A stretch of DNA of 64,000 bases, from the NCBI GenBank assembly GCA_025175895.1, contig CM045990.1:42032658-42096657 (forward strand). The letters run 5' to 3'. Position numbers and translations under genes: made by a program. Under the pieces are notes generated by a model. The model ran no database searches. It saw only the letters and a list, made by a program, of their open reading frames with translations, and was not told the DNA's origin. Every line of letters begins with the position of its first letter. The stretch's first letter is position 1. Below are positions 10,460 to 21,585 of the stretch, one piece after another. The DNA is from Wurfbainia villosa (taxonomy: Eukaryota > Streptophyta > Magnoliopsida > Zingiberales > Zingiberaceae).

Positions 10460-11200
10460 ATGCCTTTCAACCTACTTGCTGTGATTTTAAAAGAAAACAA
10501 ACTTACTGGACCAAACTACATTGATTGGAAAAGAAACTTGGATATTGTCTTAACTGTGGAGGAGTACAAATTTGTACTCTTCGAGGTCTGTCCTACTAAG
10601 CCCTCCGATGACTCTGATGAAAAGGAGAAAGAACGTTATAAGAAATGGGTCAAGGCAGATGAGATGGCGCGGTGTTACATTTTGGCATCTATGTCAAATG
10701 TGCTGCAACATCAGCATCAGGCCATAGCCACAGCTTATGACATGATGTTCAATCTAAAGGAACTTTTCGGACATCAGAGTAGGGCGGCTAGGCAGGAGGC
10801 AATGAGAAACTTGATGATGACCACCATGATCGAGGGAACACCCGTTAGGGATCATGTTCTCAAGATGATGGCTCATCTTAATGAGATGGAAGTCCTCGGA
10901 GCTGAGATCGATGGGGAAACCCAGGTCGATATCATTCTCCACTCCGCCTAGGAGTTTTGAGCAGCCTACCAACTACAACATGAACAAGAGATGTAACTCC
11001 AAAGCAGAGGGGCTTTTTCATCCGCGTTCTCAAGCCATGGTCGCTGTAAGGTTTCTTCCTCTAAACCAAAGGTAAGAAGAAGAAGAAGCAAGGTGGAGCA
11101 AGAAAGTGGCAAGGGGACCTCAGCAGAGTGAAGAAGCCGAAAGGCAAGTGCTTCACTTGCAAGCAGATCGACATTGAAGGCGGACTGCCCTCAAAGAACA
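10460..11200 (+). pseudogene. Gag of element A (frameshifted)
   Basis: From the ATG at 10460 the frame encodes 163 residues of a UBN2-type copia gag, with LTGPNYIDWKRNLDIVL near the N-terminus and a helical middle (LMMTTMIEGTPVRDH). The frame stops at about 10950, where the H copy continues, because several bases are missing. Downstream pieces in other frames carry the NYNMNKR region (about 10972) and a damaged zinc knuckle near 11150-11180: CFTCKQ is present but the His and last Cys are lost. The product would normally be the capsid/nucleocapsid polyprotein. This copy could at most give a truncated capsid domain. Confidence 0.8.
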
Positions 11201-11720
11201 AAGGTATATCTTCTTGTTTAGTTGTTGAAACATGTTTAGTGTTATCTACTGCTCGTGTGTAGATACAGAGCCACGATCATGTCCGCAATACTTTGCAGGG
11301 GTTCCAGGAAACCCAATTTAATTAGCCGAGGGAGAGATTACCGCCTTCATGGGCAATGCTTCAAAGGTGGCGCTATTGCAAAGGGGGAGACGCTTATTTA
11401 TCTTTTGATAGGAATAAAGTTTTGGTTTTGAGAAATTGTCTTTATGTACCTACTTTTAGAAAGAATTTAATTTCAGTTTCTAAATTGTTTATGGATGGAT
11501 ATTCTGCTTTTTAATGACAAAGTGGTTATAAAAAGGAATAGGAGATTATCTGCTCGCACATTGGTTGGCAATTTATATACTCTTGAACCAAAAACTCCCA
11601 CGATGCATATAGAAGTAAATAACTCATCTTCTAAATCTAATAAGAGAAAAGAACCTTCAAATGAACCAAACATATCTTTGGCATCTAAGGCTTGGTCATA
11701 TTAACCTAAGTAGAATTCAA
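11201..11720 (+). pseudogene. Protease and GAG-pre-integrase relic of element A
   Basis: The segment lines up with the H region that reads through the aspartic protease and the pre-integrase His motif. Recognisable pieces are the post-protease strand (VLRNCLYVPTFRKNLIS-like, about 11425-11475) and the run TLEPKTPTMHIEVNNSSS (11578-11634). The protease Asp motif region near 11265-11290 is scrambled. The pre-integrase HLRLGH motif is out of frame near 11680-11700. Confidence 0.65.
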
Positions 11721-12510
11721 AGGTTGATAGCCGATGGACCTTGGGTTCATTAGTGGTGGAGGATCTCCCAACCTCGCGAATCTTGCTTGGAAGGTAATGA
11801 CCAAGAGGCCTTTCAAGGCCAAGGGGTATAGAGCCAAAGATGTGTTAGAATTGGTTCATTCTGATTTGTGCGGTCCTATGTCTATCCAGGCAAGAGGTGG
11901 TTTTGAATATTTCATCTCTTTTATAGACGATTATTCAAGATATGGATACATTTACTTGATGCGCCGCAAGTCTGAATGCTTTGACAGGTTCAAAGAATTC
12001 AAGGTTGATGTGGAGAACCGTCAAGGTAAAAGTATCAAGACATTACGATCTGATCGTGGTGGCGAGTACCTCTTGGGAGAGTTTAGGAGTTACTTATCGA
12101 GGTCGAGATTCAATCCCAATTGTCCGCACCTGGCACACCCCAGCAGAATGGTGTGGCGGAGCGAAGGAATAGGACTCTTATGGAGATGGTCAGATCGATG
12201 ATGAGTTATTCTGAGTTACCTGATTCGTTCTGGGGGTTTGCTCTGGAAACAACAGCACACATTCTGAACTTGGTTCCATCTAAGCCGCACTTATACTCCA
12301 TAGAATTGTGGACTGGGCGAAAGCCTAGTCTAAGACATATTCGAATATGGGGGAGTCCAGTATATGTGTTGAAGGGAGATGCTGGTAAGTTGGAATCTCG
12401 TACAGAAGTACGCTTGTTTGTTGGCTACCCTAAGGGAACGAAGGGTGGTTTATTCTATAGTCCTAGAGATCAGAAGGTGATTGTGAGTACGAATGCCGAT
12501 TTCTAGAGGA
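11721..12510 (+). pseudogene. Integrase of element A (two frames)
   Basis: Frame 1 (11734-12201) has the rve core: HSDLCGPM with the first catalytic Asp (about 11857) and SDRGGEY with the second Asp (about 12049). A frameshift then moves the reading to 12120-12506, which has TPQQNGVAERRN with the catalytic Glu and the copia C-terminal run ELWTGRKPSLRHIRIWGSP. All three D,D,E residues are still encoded, but not in one frame. Integrase joins element cDNA to host DNA; this copy is inactive as it stands. Confidence 0.85.
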
Positions 12511-13650
12511 GGACTATGTGATGAACCACAAGCCCACGTAGGATTGTCGAGGAGTTGACTAGGAAGTCCCGACTTCAGACCACCTGACAAGAGGAGACAC
12601 CACAAGTCATCGACCAGGTCACAGAGCATACACAGAGGCACCTGTCAGAGTGGGAGGGTTGTTAGACAACCCGATAGATTCATGTTTTTGGGAGAGTCTT
12701 CGACTTAGTCCCCGTGAACATGAACCCGATCCCCTGGACATATGACGAGGCAATCCAAGATAGAGATGCGATCTTGGCAAAGAGCGATGAATTCAGAGAT
12801 AGAATCTATGGATTCTAATCGTCCGGGAGCTAGTAGAGCCACCCGATGGTGTAAAACCATTGGATGCAAGTGGATCTACAAGAGAAAGAGAGGAGTAGAC
12901 GGAAGGTTGAGACCTTCAAAGCTAGGCTTGCTAAAGGGTATACTCGTAAAGAGGGTATCGATTATGAGGAGACCTTTTCACGTAGCTATGCTTAAGTCTA
13001 TCCGGATTCTCTTATCTATAGCGCCATATGGATTATGAGATTTGGCAGATGGATGTCAAGATGCCTTTCCTTAACTAAGTCTTGAGGAGAACATCTATAT
13101 GCGGCAACAGAGGGATTCATTGCTAAAGGCAAAGAGCATCTTGTATGTAATCGGTCCATTTATGGATCAAGCAAGTTTAGATCTTGGAACATCCGCTTGA
13201 TGAGGTAATCCACATATGGATTTATTCAAAGTCCGGATGAGCCTTGTGTATACAAGAGATGTGACGAAACGTAGTGGTGTTTCTTGTACTATACGAGATG
13301 ACATTTTGTTAGTTGGCAACAATATCAAAGTGTTATCGACGTAAGGGTATGGTTGTCCAAACAATTTGACATGAAGGACTTGGGAGAAGTGGGACACATC
13401 CTTGGGATCAAAGTTATAAGGGATCGCAAGAAAAGGATGTTGTGCTTATCTCAAGCTTCATACATTGACACTATCCTTGCTCGCTTTTAGCATGCGTAAC
13501 TCCAAGAAAGGTTTTCTACCTTTAGGCATGGAGTCCTTTATCTAAAGAGATGTGTCCCAAAACATCAAAGGAGATAGAGGACATGAAGGTGGTTCCTTAT
13601 GCTTCCAATAGGAAGCCTTATGTATGCTATGCTATGTACGAGACCGGATA
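12511..13650 (+). pseudogene. Reverse transcriptase of element A (multiple frameshifts)
   Basis: Short frames keep the RVT_2 landmarks GCKWIYKRKRGVDG (about 12860-12905), the YEETF-like stretch (about 12963), QMDVK (about 13045) and the end YAMLCTRPDI (about 13622-13650). The catalytic YVDD region (about 13285-13310) is degraded: a base is missing relative to H. Compared with H there are many one- to four-base deletions. Confidence 0.8.
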
Positions 13651-14265
13651 TCCGCTTTCACTGGGCATGGTTAGCGACATCGAGTAATCTCGACAGGACA
13701 TTGGATCGCGTAAAGCATATATCAAGTACCCGAGAAGGACTAGGATTATATGTCGTTTACCGGGCAGATCAATTAGTCCTGTGGGTTACATGATTCGGAT
13801 TTCCAATCGATAGGGACAAGAGTAAGTCTACCTCGGGTTTGTGTTTACTTTGAGGTGGAGCCATAGTATGGAGGAGTGTCAAGGTAAATGCGTGGACTCT
13901 ACCATGGAAGCCGAGTATGTGGCACCTCCGAGGCACCAAGGAAGTCAGATGGCTCAGAACTTCTGATGGACTTGGATGTGATTCCCGGTTTGCCTGTAAC
14001 TATCACAATTTATTGTGATAATAGTGGTGCAAATGCAAACTCAAGGAACCACGAGCCCATAAGGCGAGTAAACACATAGAGCGCAAGTACCACCTTATAC
14101 GAGAGATCGTAGTTTAGCGAGGAGAAGTTGTTGCCGCCAAGATTGCATCAGAGGATAACCCGCGGATCCATTCACTAAGGCCCTTCCAACAAAGCGCTTT
14201 GATAGGCATGTGGAGGACATGGGGATCGATGTATGGCAGAGTGATGACGACATAGTCTTTTAGTA
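13651..14265 (+). pseudogene. RNase H of element A (fragmented)
   Basis: Pieces match the copia RNase H of H. The first Asp strand region is at about 13780-13830 and TMEAEYV is near 13900 in a broken frame. DLDVIPGLPVTITIYCDNSG is at 13969-14028, with the catalytic DNSGA strand still readable. It ends just before the polypurine tract, as in an intact element. Confidence 0.75.
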
Positions 14266-14277
14266 TAAGTGGGAGAT

Positions 14278-16314
14278 TGTTGGAATGTATACCGAAAGCC
14301 TAGCTCTTTTTGTATGAACATTTTATTTTGAAATAAGAATCACATGATCATTGTTTGCACTTTATATATTTATTATATGTGTGCATATTGTCTAATATTT
14401 TACATTGTAGATAACATGGTGCTTGGTGTGGTGTAAGATCATGTTATCACCCTTGTAAAATATAAGTAGAGGCTCACAACCAAGATGGTTTTGGACAAAC
14501 CATTGGCATGGTTGTAGTGTAGTATTGTTTTGTCTTGAACATAGAGTTACACTAGTACACTTAGGTGTATTGAGCAGACCGACATAGAGGTGATTCAATT
14601 TAGTATCGACTACATAATTGAATCGGACTCGGATATTATGTTGTACATGCTCTTAATCCCGATATAATAACGGGCACATGTACTTAGTATTTATTTCTTT
14701 GATTTACCAAAGTGGGTGAGATTTAGATGGATTAAATCAATATGCCCTAGAAGTTGGGAAATAATATTATTTACATGGTGTGCCGCTGATTATAGGAGGA
14801 AACCGTGTCCTATATATTAGGTTGATGATGTCCCCTTGAGGAGCTCATAAGGTTCATCATGTAAACCCAGCTGGTTGACTTAGTCAACATGATGATAAGG
14901 TTGAGTGGTACTACTCGAGGAATTAGATGTTAATTAATCGATGGTCAATAAATCAATTAATCGACTGACATTCGATATCTTAAACACGGGAGATTAATGT
15001 ACGAATAATATATGGAGCCCATATTAATTTATGGGGGTTGGTGAGGTAGTTCAATGATGATCCTCTAGTGGAATGGAACATCATTGATGGATCAAGTTTG
15101 TGTGGTTCCGATCCATCGGGTGGCCAAGATCCAACTCCTCCTTATGGTCCCTATCGTAGCCTAATATAATCCTTGTGAAGTCTAGATCCAAGAATGTAAA
15201 ACAAAACCTAGAACTAACGGTTGAGATTAAATCCCTAGATCCGATGGTTAGGATGAAACCCTAGAACCAACGGTTGGGATTAAATCCCTAGATCCGATGG
15301 TTAGGATGAATCCCTAGAATCGACGGTTGGGATTAAATTCCTAGATCCGACGGTTGGGATAAAACCCTAGATCCGACGGTTGGGATGAAACCCTAGATCC
15401 GACGGTTGGGATGAAATCCTAGATCCGACGGTTGGGATAAAACCCTAGATCCGACGGTGGAGATTAAATCCCTAGATCCGACGGTGGAGATTAAAGGAGG
15501 CTTAAGCCTAACTCTATAAAGGAAAGCTTAGGGTTGGGCGGCAAGAATTAATAGAATAGAGAATTAGGGTTTGGCTCTACCACAAGTGGGCGGCAAGGGT
15601 TTTTGGGCGGCTAGGGTTTTGGAGCAAAACAAGTGGGCGACAACCTTCTTCCTTCTAGTTGATTGCCGGCGCCCATCCTCCTCCATCAAGACTTGGCCGG
15701 CGCCCATCCTAGAGGCCTCTCCCTTCTTCCTTGGCCGGCGGTTCTCCTTCCATTGGTGACCGGCGCTCTTCCTCCTCCCTTTCTCCTTGGTGGTCGGCGA
15801 CAACCCCTCTTCAAGTTGGCCGGCGCTTCATCCACTTGCTCCTTTGGCGGCGGTTGCACCAAATTCCCTAATTTGGTGGCCGGTTCTAGAAAGGATAGGT
15901 AATTGTTGGTTCTTCTCTTTGTTCGCAGCGGACAAGGAAGGGAAGAACACGATCTAGAAGGCTTCTACTCGTGGAGGATCTTCGTCCACACGTCGTCCAC
16001 GAGAAGGATAGGACATACGGTAGAAGATCATAAGGTATAAAGTTCTTTTAACTTTAATTACAGATCTGAGCATGTTCTTTTATGTTTTGATTATACATGT
16101 GTGTGTATGAAAATATATTGTATAATCATGGACCCCGAAGACAAACACAAAAACCGGCGATCCGTCCGTCGTCTCTTCCGCGGCTAATCAACTAGAAGAG
16201 TTGTGTTGCTTGAACAACTAGTTTGTTCAAGCGACCACTCAAGTTGTTAGCACGACGACGAAATGGTTGTGCTAAGGAAGCTCATCCCATCCGGATTAAT
16301 TCTTTCATTAGTGA
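14278..16314 (+). repeat. 3' LTR of element A, 3' end missing
   Basis: It begins TGTTGGAATG after the purine tract and is collinear with 7311-9340. A TATA box lies at 15515-15522 after the tandem array. Identity stops at 16314, where the left LTR has about 55 to 80 more bases, so a later rearrangement removed the end. Confidence 0.9.
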
Positions 16315-16776
16315 AGAATGGAGTCTCACTGTGGGGATCACGCTTCATTAGTCAAATGATGAAGTGATCATCTCCGGAAGTCATTGGTGATCGATGTTGT
16401 ACATATCGTAAAAATAGCTCTCTCTCTATAAAAAGAGGGCTTGGGGTGCTTGAGAAGGCTAGTGCTTATCTTCCAATCATATTCTCAAGCTCCCCATGAA
16501 TTTTCAAAGGCTTTCTTGTGTTAATTGCTCCTCTTCTCCTAAATCTCATTTTCATCATTGTAAGAAGAGGAGAGTGTCTTGTAAAGGAAAGCTTCTTAGT
16601 GGAATTGCTTTGGGTTGATCCACCTTAAGGATTGTCATGGAGTAGGAGCGTTATCTTCGAACCATGTAAAAGGCTTCGTGTTAGCATTTTTGTTTAGTAT
16701 CTGCTTCCGCTAACATTTCTTGTAGATTTTGAAAAGAGGCTATTCACCCCCCTCTAGCTTCCAAGGATCCCTAACA
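16315..16776 (+). mobile_element. LTR fragment of another SIRE-like copia (family G)
   Basis: It contains a TATA-type ctataaaaagag (about 16427-16438), a gagtaggagcg block and the 3' phrase ctattcacccccctctag, and ends ccctaaca, the normal LTR terminus. No primer site follows: an antisense family A fragment begins at the junction. Confidence 0.6.
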
Positions 16777-18211
16777 TACACAAGACTCATCCGGACTTTA
16801 AATAAATCCATATGACTGGATTACCTCATCAAAGCAGATGTTTCAAGATCTCGAAGCTTGCTTCAATCCATAAATGGACCGATTAAGCTTGCACACAAGA
16901 TGCTCTTTGCCCTTTGCAATTAATTTCTCTGGTTGCTCCATATAGATGTTTTCTTCAAGACTTCCATTAAGGAAAGCTGTCTTGACATCCATCTTCCCAA
17001 CCTCATAATCCATATGAGCAGCAATAGACAAGAGAATCCGGATAGACTTAAGCATTGCTATCGACAAAAAGGTCTCCTTATAATCGATACCCTCTTTCTA
17101 AGTATACCCTTTTGCAACAAGCCTTGCTTTGAATGTCTCAACCTTCCTGTCTATTTCTCTCTTTCTTTTATAGATCCACTTGCATCCAATGGCTTTTACA
17201 CCATTGGGTGGTTCTACTAGCTCCCAGACCTGATTTGAATCCATAGATTCTATCTCAGAATTCATGTCCCTTTGCCAAGATACCGCATATTTATCTTGGA
17301 TTGCCTCATCATATGTCCAGAGATCAGATTCATATTTGTCAGGGACCAAATTAGAAGATTCTCCCAAGAACATAAATCTATCAGGTTATCTAACAACCCT
17401 CCTACTACGACGAGGTATCACCTGTGCATCCTCTGTAACACGCGGTGCAGTCACTTGTGGTATGTCCTCTTGTACCATTGGTACTGAAGTAGTGACTTCT
17501 CCTCTTAACTCCTCCAGAACAATCCTGCTCATGGGCTTGTGGTTCATCACATAGTCTTCCTCTAAAAATCGGGCATTCGTGCTAACGATCACCATCTGAT
17601 CTCTAGGACTATAGAACAAACCACCTTTCGTTCCTCTAGGATAGCCTATGAACAACTGTACTTCTATATGAGATTCCAACTTACCAGCATCTCCCTTCAG
17701 CACATGTGCTGGACTACCCCAAATCCCAATATGTCTCAGACTGGCCTTTCGTCCAGTCCACAATTCTATGGGAGTAGAAGGTACTGATTTAGATGGTACC
17801 AAGTTCAGAATATACACTGTCGTATCCAGAGCATACCCCCAGAACGAATCTAGTAATTCAGAATAACTCATCATCGATCTAACCATCTCCATAAGAGTCC
17901 TATTCCTTCGCTCTGCCACACCATTCTACTGAGGTGTACTAGGTGCAGACAATTGGGATTGAATCTCAGCCTCTGATAAGTAAATCCTCAACTCTCCCAA
18001 GAGGTATTCACCATCACGATCAAATCGTAGTGTCTTGATACTTTTACCTTGACATTTCTCCACATCATCCTTGGATTCTTTGAACCTATCAAAGCATTCA
18101 GACTTGCGGCGCATCAAGTAAATGTATCCATATCTTGAATAATCATCTATAAATGAGACGAAATATTCAAAACCATCTCTAGCCTGGATAGACATAGGAC
18201 CACACAAATCA
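16776..18211 (-). pseudogene. Antisense fragment of family A pol (integrase to reverse transcriptase)
   Basis: Read on the minus strand from 18211, it enters inside integrase at DLCGPMSIQAR (so the first Asp strand is cut) and keeps a weakened second Asp motif (FDRDGEY). After an in-frame stop comes NGVAERRNRT, then the C-terminal run ELWTGRKASLRHIGIWGSP and the linker, and the RT N-terminus through QMDVK-like KMDVKTAFLNG and YGLKQASRS. It stops before YVDD. There are no LTRs, so it is a captured or rearranged segment. The open frames 17386-17919 (177 aa) and 17926-18297 are its largest pieces; the second runs past the junction and its first residues are not pol. Confidence 0.8.
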
Positions 18212-19150
18212 TAATTTGCTTCAAGTGCAATTCTAGGGGGCATTATAGGAGTCAATGCCCTAGGGGGAGAAAGAAGGGCCAAGAAGGAGTTACACATGTA
18301 GGGGGAGCCTCTAAGGCAAACCCTAAGGTAACATCTATTTTTGCTCCTTCCTCAATTAATTATCAAAAGCATGCTAGAAGTAATCTTGTAATTATTCATG
18401 AAAGGCATGCTAGGAATAATAAATTTTATTGTTTAGGAGCTAAGCATGTCCACATTAGGAATAAGGAGAAATTTGGGACTAATGTCCCTAAAACAACTTT
18501 ACCTAAGGACAAACCTAGATCGAACAATTCTAGACCTATCCTTCCTAGGGAGACCATTAGGAAGATAGAGGATCACCTAGGCATCAACCCTAAATGGATT
18601 AGACATATGCCTAAAAATAAAAATATCTCAAGAGTTAATGAAAAATCAAAAATTGAGATATTAGAAAAGGAAAATCAAGTCTTGAGGTCATGCCTTAAGA
18701 AAATGGAAAAGACCCTTAGAAAGATACAAAATAAATGCAAGGGTCAAATAGTCAAAGCCTAGGGTCTAAGAGTCAAGTCAAAGACCTAGGAAACAAGAAC
18801 CATCCAAGGGCAAGCTTAAGCCCAAAAAAACCTATCATAATGTTCCATTCAATTATGGAACTCAAGTTAGGTCTAGGAAAACCAAGGTCAATAGGGAAGT
18901 CATCCCTAAGGTTGACCAAGGTAAGTGCCTAGTGGCTAGGGTTTCAAGGAAACCTAGGGAAGCCACTAAGAAGGTCAAAAGGGGGAGTTACCTCTAGAGT
19001 TGACCTAGACAAGACCCAAATGACCAAGGCTTCTAACCTAGGAGGTGCATTAGGAGGGTATCTAGGGAAGTTATCCCTAGTGAATACCTAGTTAATCCAA
19101 GTAGCTCCAATAGGTATTGGGTTCCTAGGAGCGTGATCGATTAACGCTAA
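18212..19150 (+). pseudogene. 3' half of a family F gag
   Basis: The frame begins directly in a zinc knuckle, CFKCNSRGHYRSQC (C-x2-C-x4-H-x4-C, about 18216-18257). It runs open for about 500 bases through a basic region and a predicted coiled-coil (LEKENQVLRSCLKKMEKTL, about 18661-18717). A stop follows near 18760, with further pieces beyond. It ends near RYWVPRSVID (about 19108-19137), the usual SIRE-type gag C-terminal signature (compare element D, FWVPKSILKG). The 5' half is missing because of the junction with the antisense pol fragment. Confidence 0.7.
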
Positions 19151-20956
19151 ATGGGTTTAGGTGTGCCAACTTTGAATGGATAGGTAGTTAACCTAACCAT
19201 GGTAAAGGTGGCACTTTAGGTCATTTCCAAGGTAATGAGGTACTTTGGAAATAAGGTTGATTATAATCCTAAAGGTTTTTAGGATGTGCCAATATATTTT
19301 TGAAGATTATAAAAAATCAATCAAATTAGCATAATTAGGGTTAGAGGTCATAGTGTGTCATTTTGGATTTTTGGCACACTTGGGATAAGGTAATAATATG
19401 GAAAAATGAATTTAATTCTAACAAATGGAAACAAATATTAAAATTTAGGTATTATATACCTTTACATTTATTTTCCATGCTTGATTTACCATATACCATG
19501 TCATGATATCATATCTACTTTTAATTATATAATATGTCATGATCATGCTTAAGATTAAGGTTATAATGTCATGTATATTTAGATTATATCATATGTCATG
19601 ACATCATGATCATTGGCCATGTTTATTTATATCATCATTTATGCCATGATCATTCATGCATTAATAAAATTGATTCAAAGACAATTGGCATGACTTGAAG
19701 TCCCATGTATAAGGGAATCAAGTAGTGTTGCCCTAGAAAATGTATGAAACTCTAGTTTAGGATGCACAAAACCCACATCTCACATTACATTGACATGTAT
19801 GTATATTGATACACTCTAGATACATGTGAGATGCTAGAATATAAGTTGAGTTCAAGGTGCATAGTTTTTGTATCTAGATGAACTAAAACTCATCTATATC
19901 ATGGATGGATCATTGGGAAAGCTTATGTTCAAGTCATGTACATTAAGACCAAAGAATATGATCCAATATAAGGTTTTAAAAACACTTTAAAATCATTTTG
20001 AAAAACCTTGGTGAAATCTATCTTTTGATAGCAATCACCATTGATGATGTTGATACAAAGTGAGCTCAAATATTGAAGTTTTTCTTCACTTTTGAACTTT
20101 GTATCAATTTTACTATTTTATGGGTAAATTATTTTTCCAATATTTTTCACACATTGTATTGCTTATAAGTAATGTACGTATAAATTTTCATGATTTTTTA
20201 AATTATGTAGAATTACTTATCAATTTCTAAAATTCATTTCTGATAATTGAAATTCTGAAATTTGGTTATCGATCATTCACTTGATGTCGATCAGTGATGT
20301 ATAGACGATCGTGTTGGTGATAGAGTTATTTGTCAGAGCTGATTTCGAGTAAACAAAGATGTTTAGCCCATGTTTTAACTATGTTAGTGTTCCCTAATTG
20401 CTCTTAACCCTAAGATATGCTTTGGAAAGCATTAGAAAGGGTGAAAATCCATTGGATATGGATTAAGAGAGTTGTTAGGGTGATGTATCAATGCTAAGTT
20501 GTGTGAAAGTTCAATGTTGAACTTTTAACCTTATTTTTGATGGTTTAGAGTGCCTATAGGCTTAGGGACTTCCCAAGGACATTATTGGTGCAATGGTCAA
20601 GGGGGAACAAGTCTTTAAAGGGAGGTATCCATCATGGGATGATAGATGTTATTTTTCCTCATGAGGGGGAGAAATGGGAATTTGAGATACCCAATTTGGA
20701 AATTGGGAGAGTGTGTAAGATTGCTTCTCTTAAGTGATATGGGATTTATCGCTAGGAAGAGTGAAGGCATCCTAGATATTTTTAGATCAAGGGGGAGATT
20801 GTAAGATCTCATTGGGATATGAGACATTGACCTCCTTGGAGAGAACCTTTTTGATGTATGTCAAAAAGGGAGAGAATGTTAGAATTACCAATTTGGGGAA
20901 ATTGATAAGAGAATTTGAGTTAGGGGCCTAACTCAAGGGTTTTTTTGTCAAACATC
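19151..20956 (+). other. Non-coding internal tail of the F element
   Basis: AT-rich sequence without a recognisable domain. It contains several catgatcat-type repeats (about 19500-19660) and ends in purine-rich text (gggggagaaatggg near 20664, gggggagattg near 20793, gggagagaatg near 20869) before the real polypurine tract. Its position between gag and 3' LTR suggests pol was deleted or never present. Confidence 0.5.
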
Positions 20957-20970
20957 AAAAAGGGGGAGAT
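20957..20970 (+). promoter_or_regulatory. Polypurine tract of the F element
   Basis: aaaaagggggagat immediately precedes TGTTAGTGCAATC, the intact F LTR start. Confidence 0.8.
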
Positions 20971-21585
20971 TGTTAGTGCAATCGGCCCAGGTCATGATTG
21001 ACCAGACTCGAGTTTGACTCGAGTAGTATTTTGATGTTTGACATTGATGTCTGACAATGTATTTAGGAGATTGTTTGTCCAATCGACCCAGGTTATGATC
21101 TTGATGTTTGACGATGGTTTGACCATTGTCATGGGAAAAGTCCAAGCTTGAGTCTTGGCATGGAAAGTCCAAGTCTTGAGTACTTGGAATGAGAAGTCCA
21201 AGCATGGGTCGTGGCAAGGAAAAGTCCAAGCATGGGTCTTGGCATGGAAAGTCCAACATGGGTTGGCAAGGGAAAGTCCAAGCTTAGGTCTTGACAATTG
21301 GAAAGTCCAAGGGGAATATTGGCGGTGTAAAGTCCAAGGGTGGAGTTTTGCCAGCATAAGTCTAATGGTTGGCGGCGTAAAGTCCAAGCGGGAGTCTTGG
21401 CAACATAAGCCCAATGTGCCTTGGCAGTGTAGACCATATTAGCATGACAATAGCTGATGGAAGCACCTAAAGGCTAGCGTATGAATGAACAAGTCATGGA
21501 TGACTTGGAGGGATCCGATAGGCGCGAGGCTGACGGAGGTGGCTAGAAGGCTTAGGTCTAGGCTAAGAGTCGTCTGGCAGGTATG

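Larger units (their letters stand above)
7311..16314 (+). mobile_element. Ty1/copia element A, both LTRs present, pol decayed
   Basis: LTRs are at 7311-9395 and 14278-16314 in the same orientation, with a tRNA-Met primer site after the left LTR and a polypurine tract (aagtgggagat, about 14268-14277) before the right one. The domain order gag, protease, integrase, reverse transcriptase, RNase H defines Ty1/copia. The right LTR loses its last 80 or so bases at 16314, so no target duplication can be read (left flank CGCCA, 7306-7310). Every coding domain carries stops or frameshifts. Element H and fragment 16776-18211 are close relatives. Confidence 0.9.
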
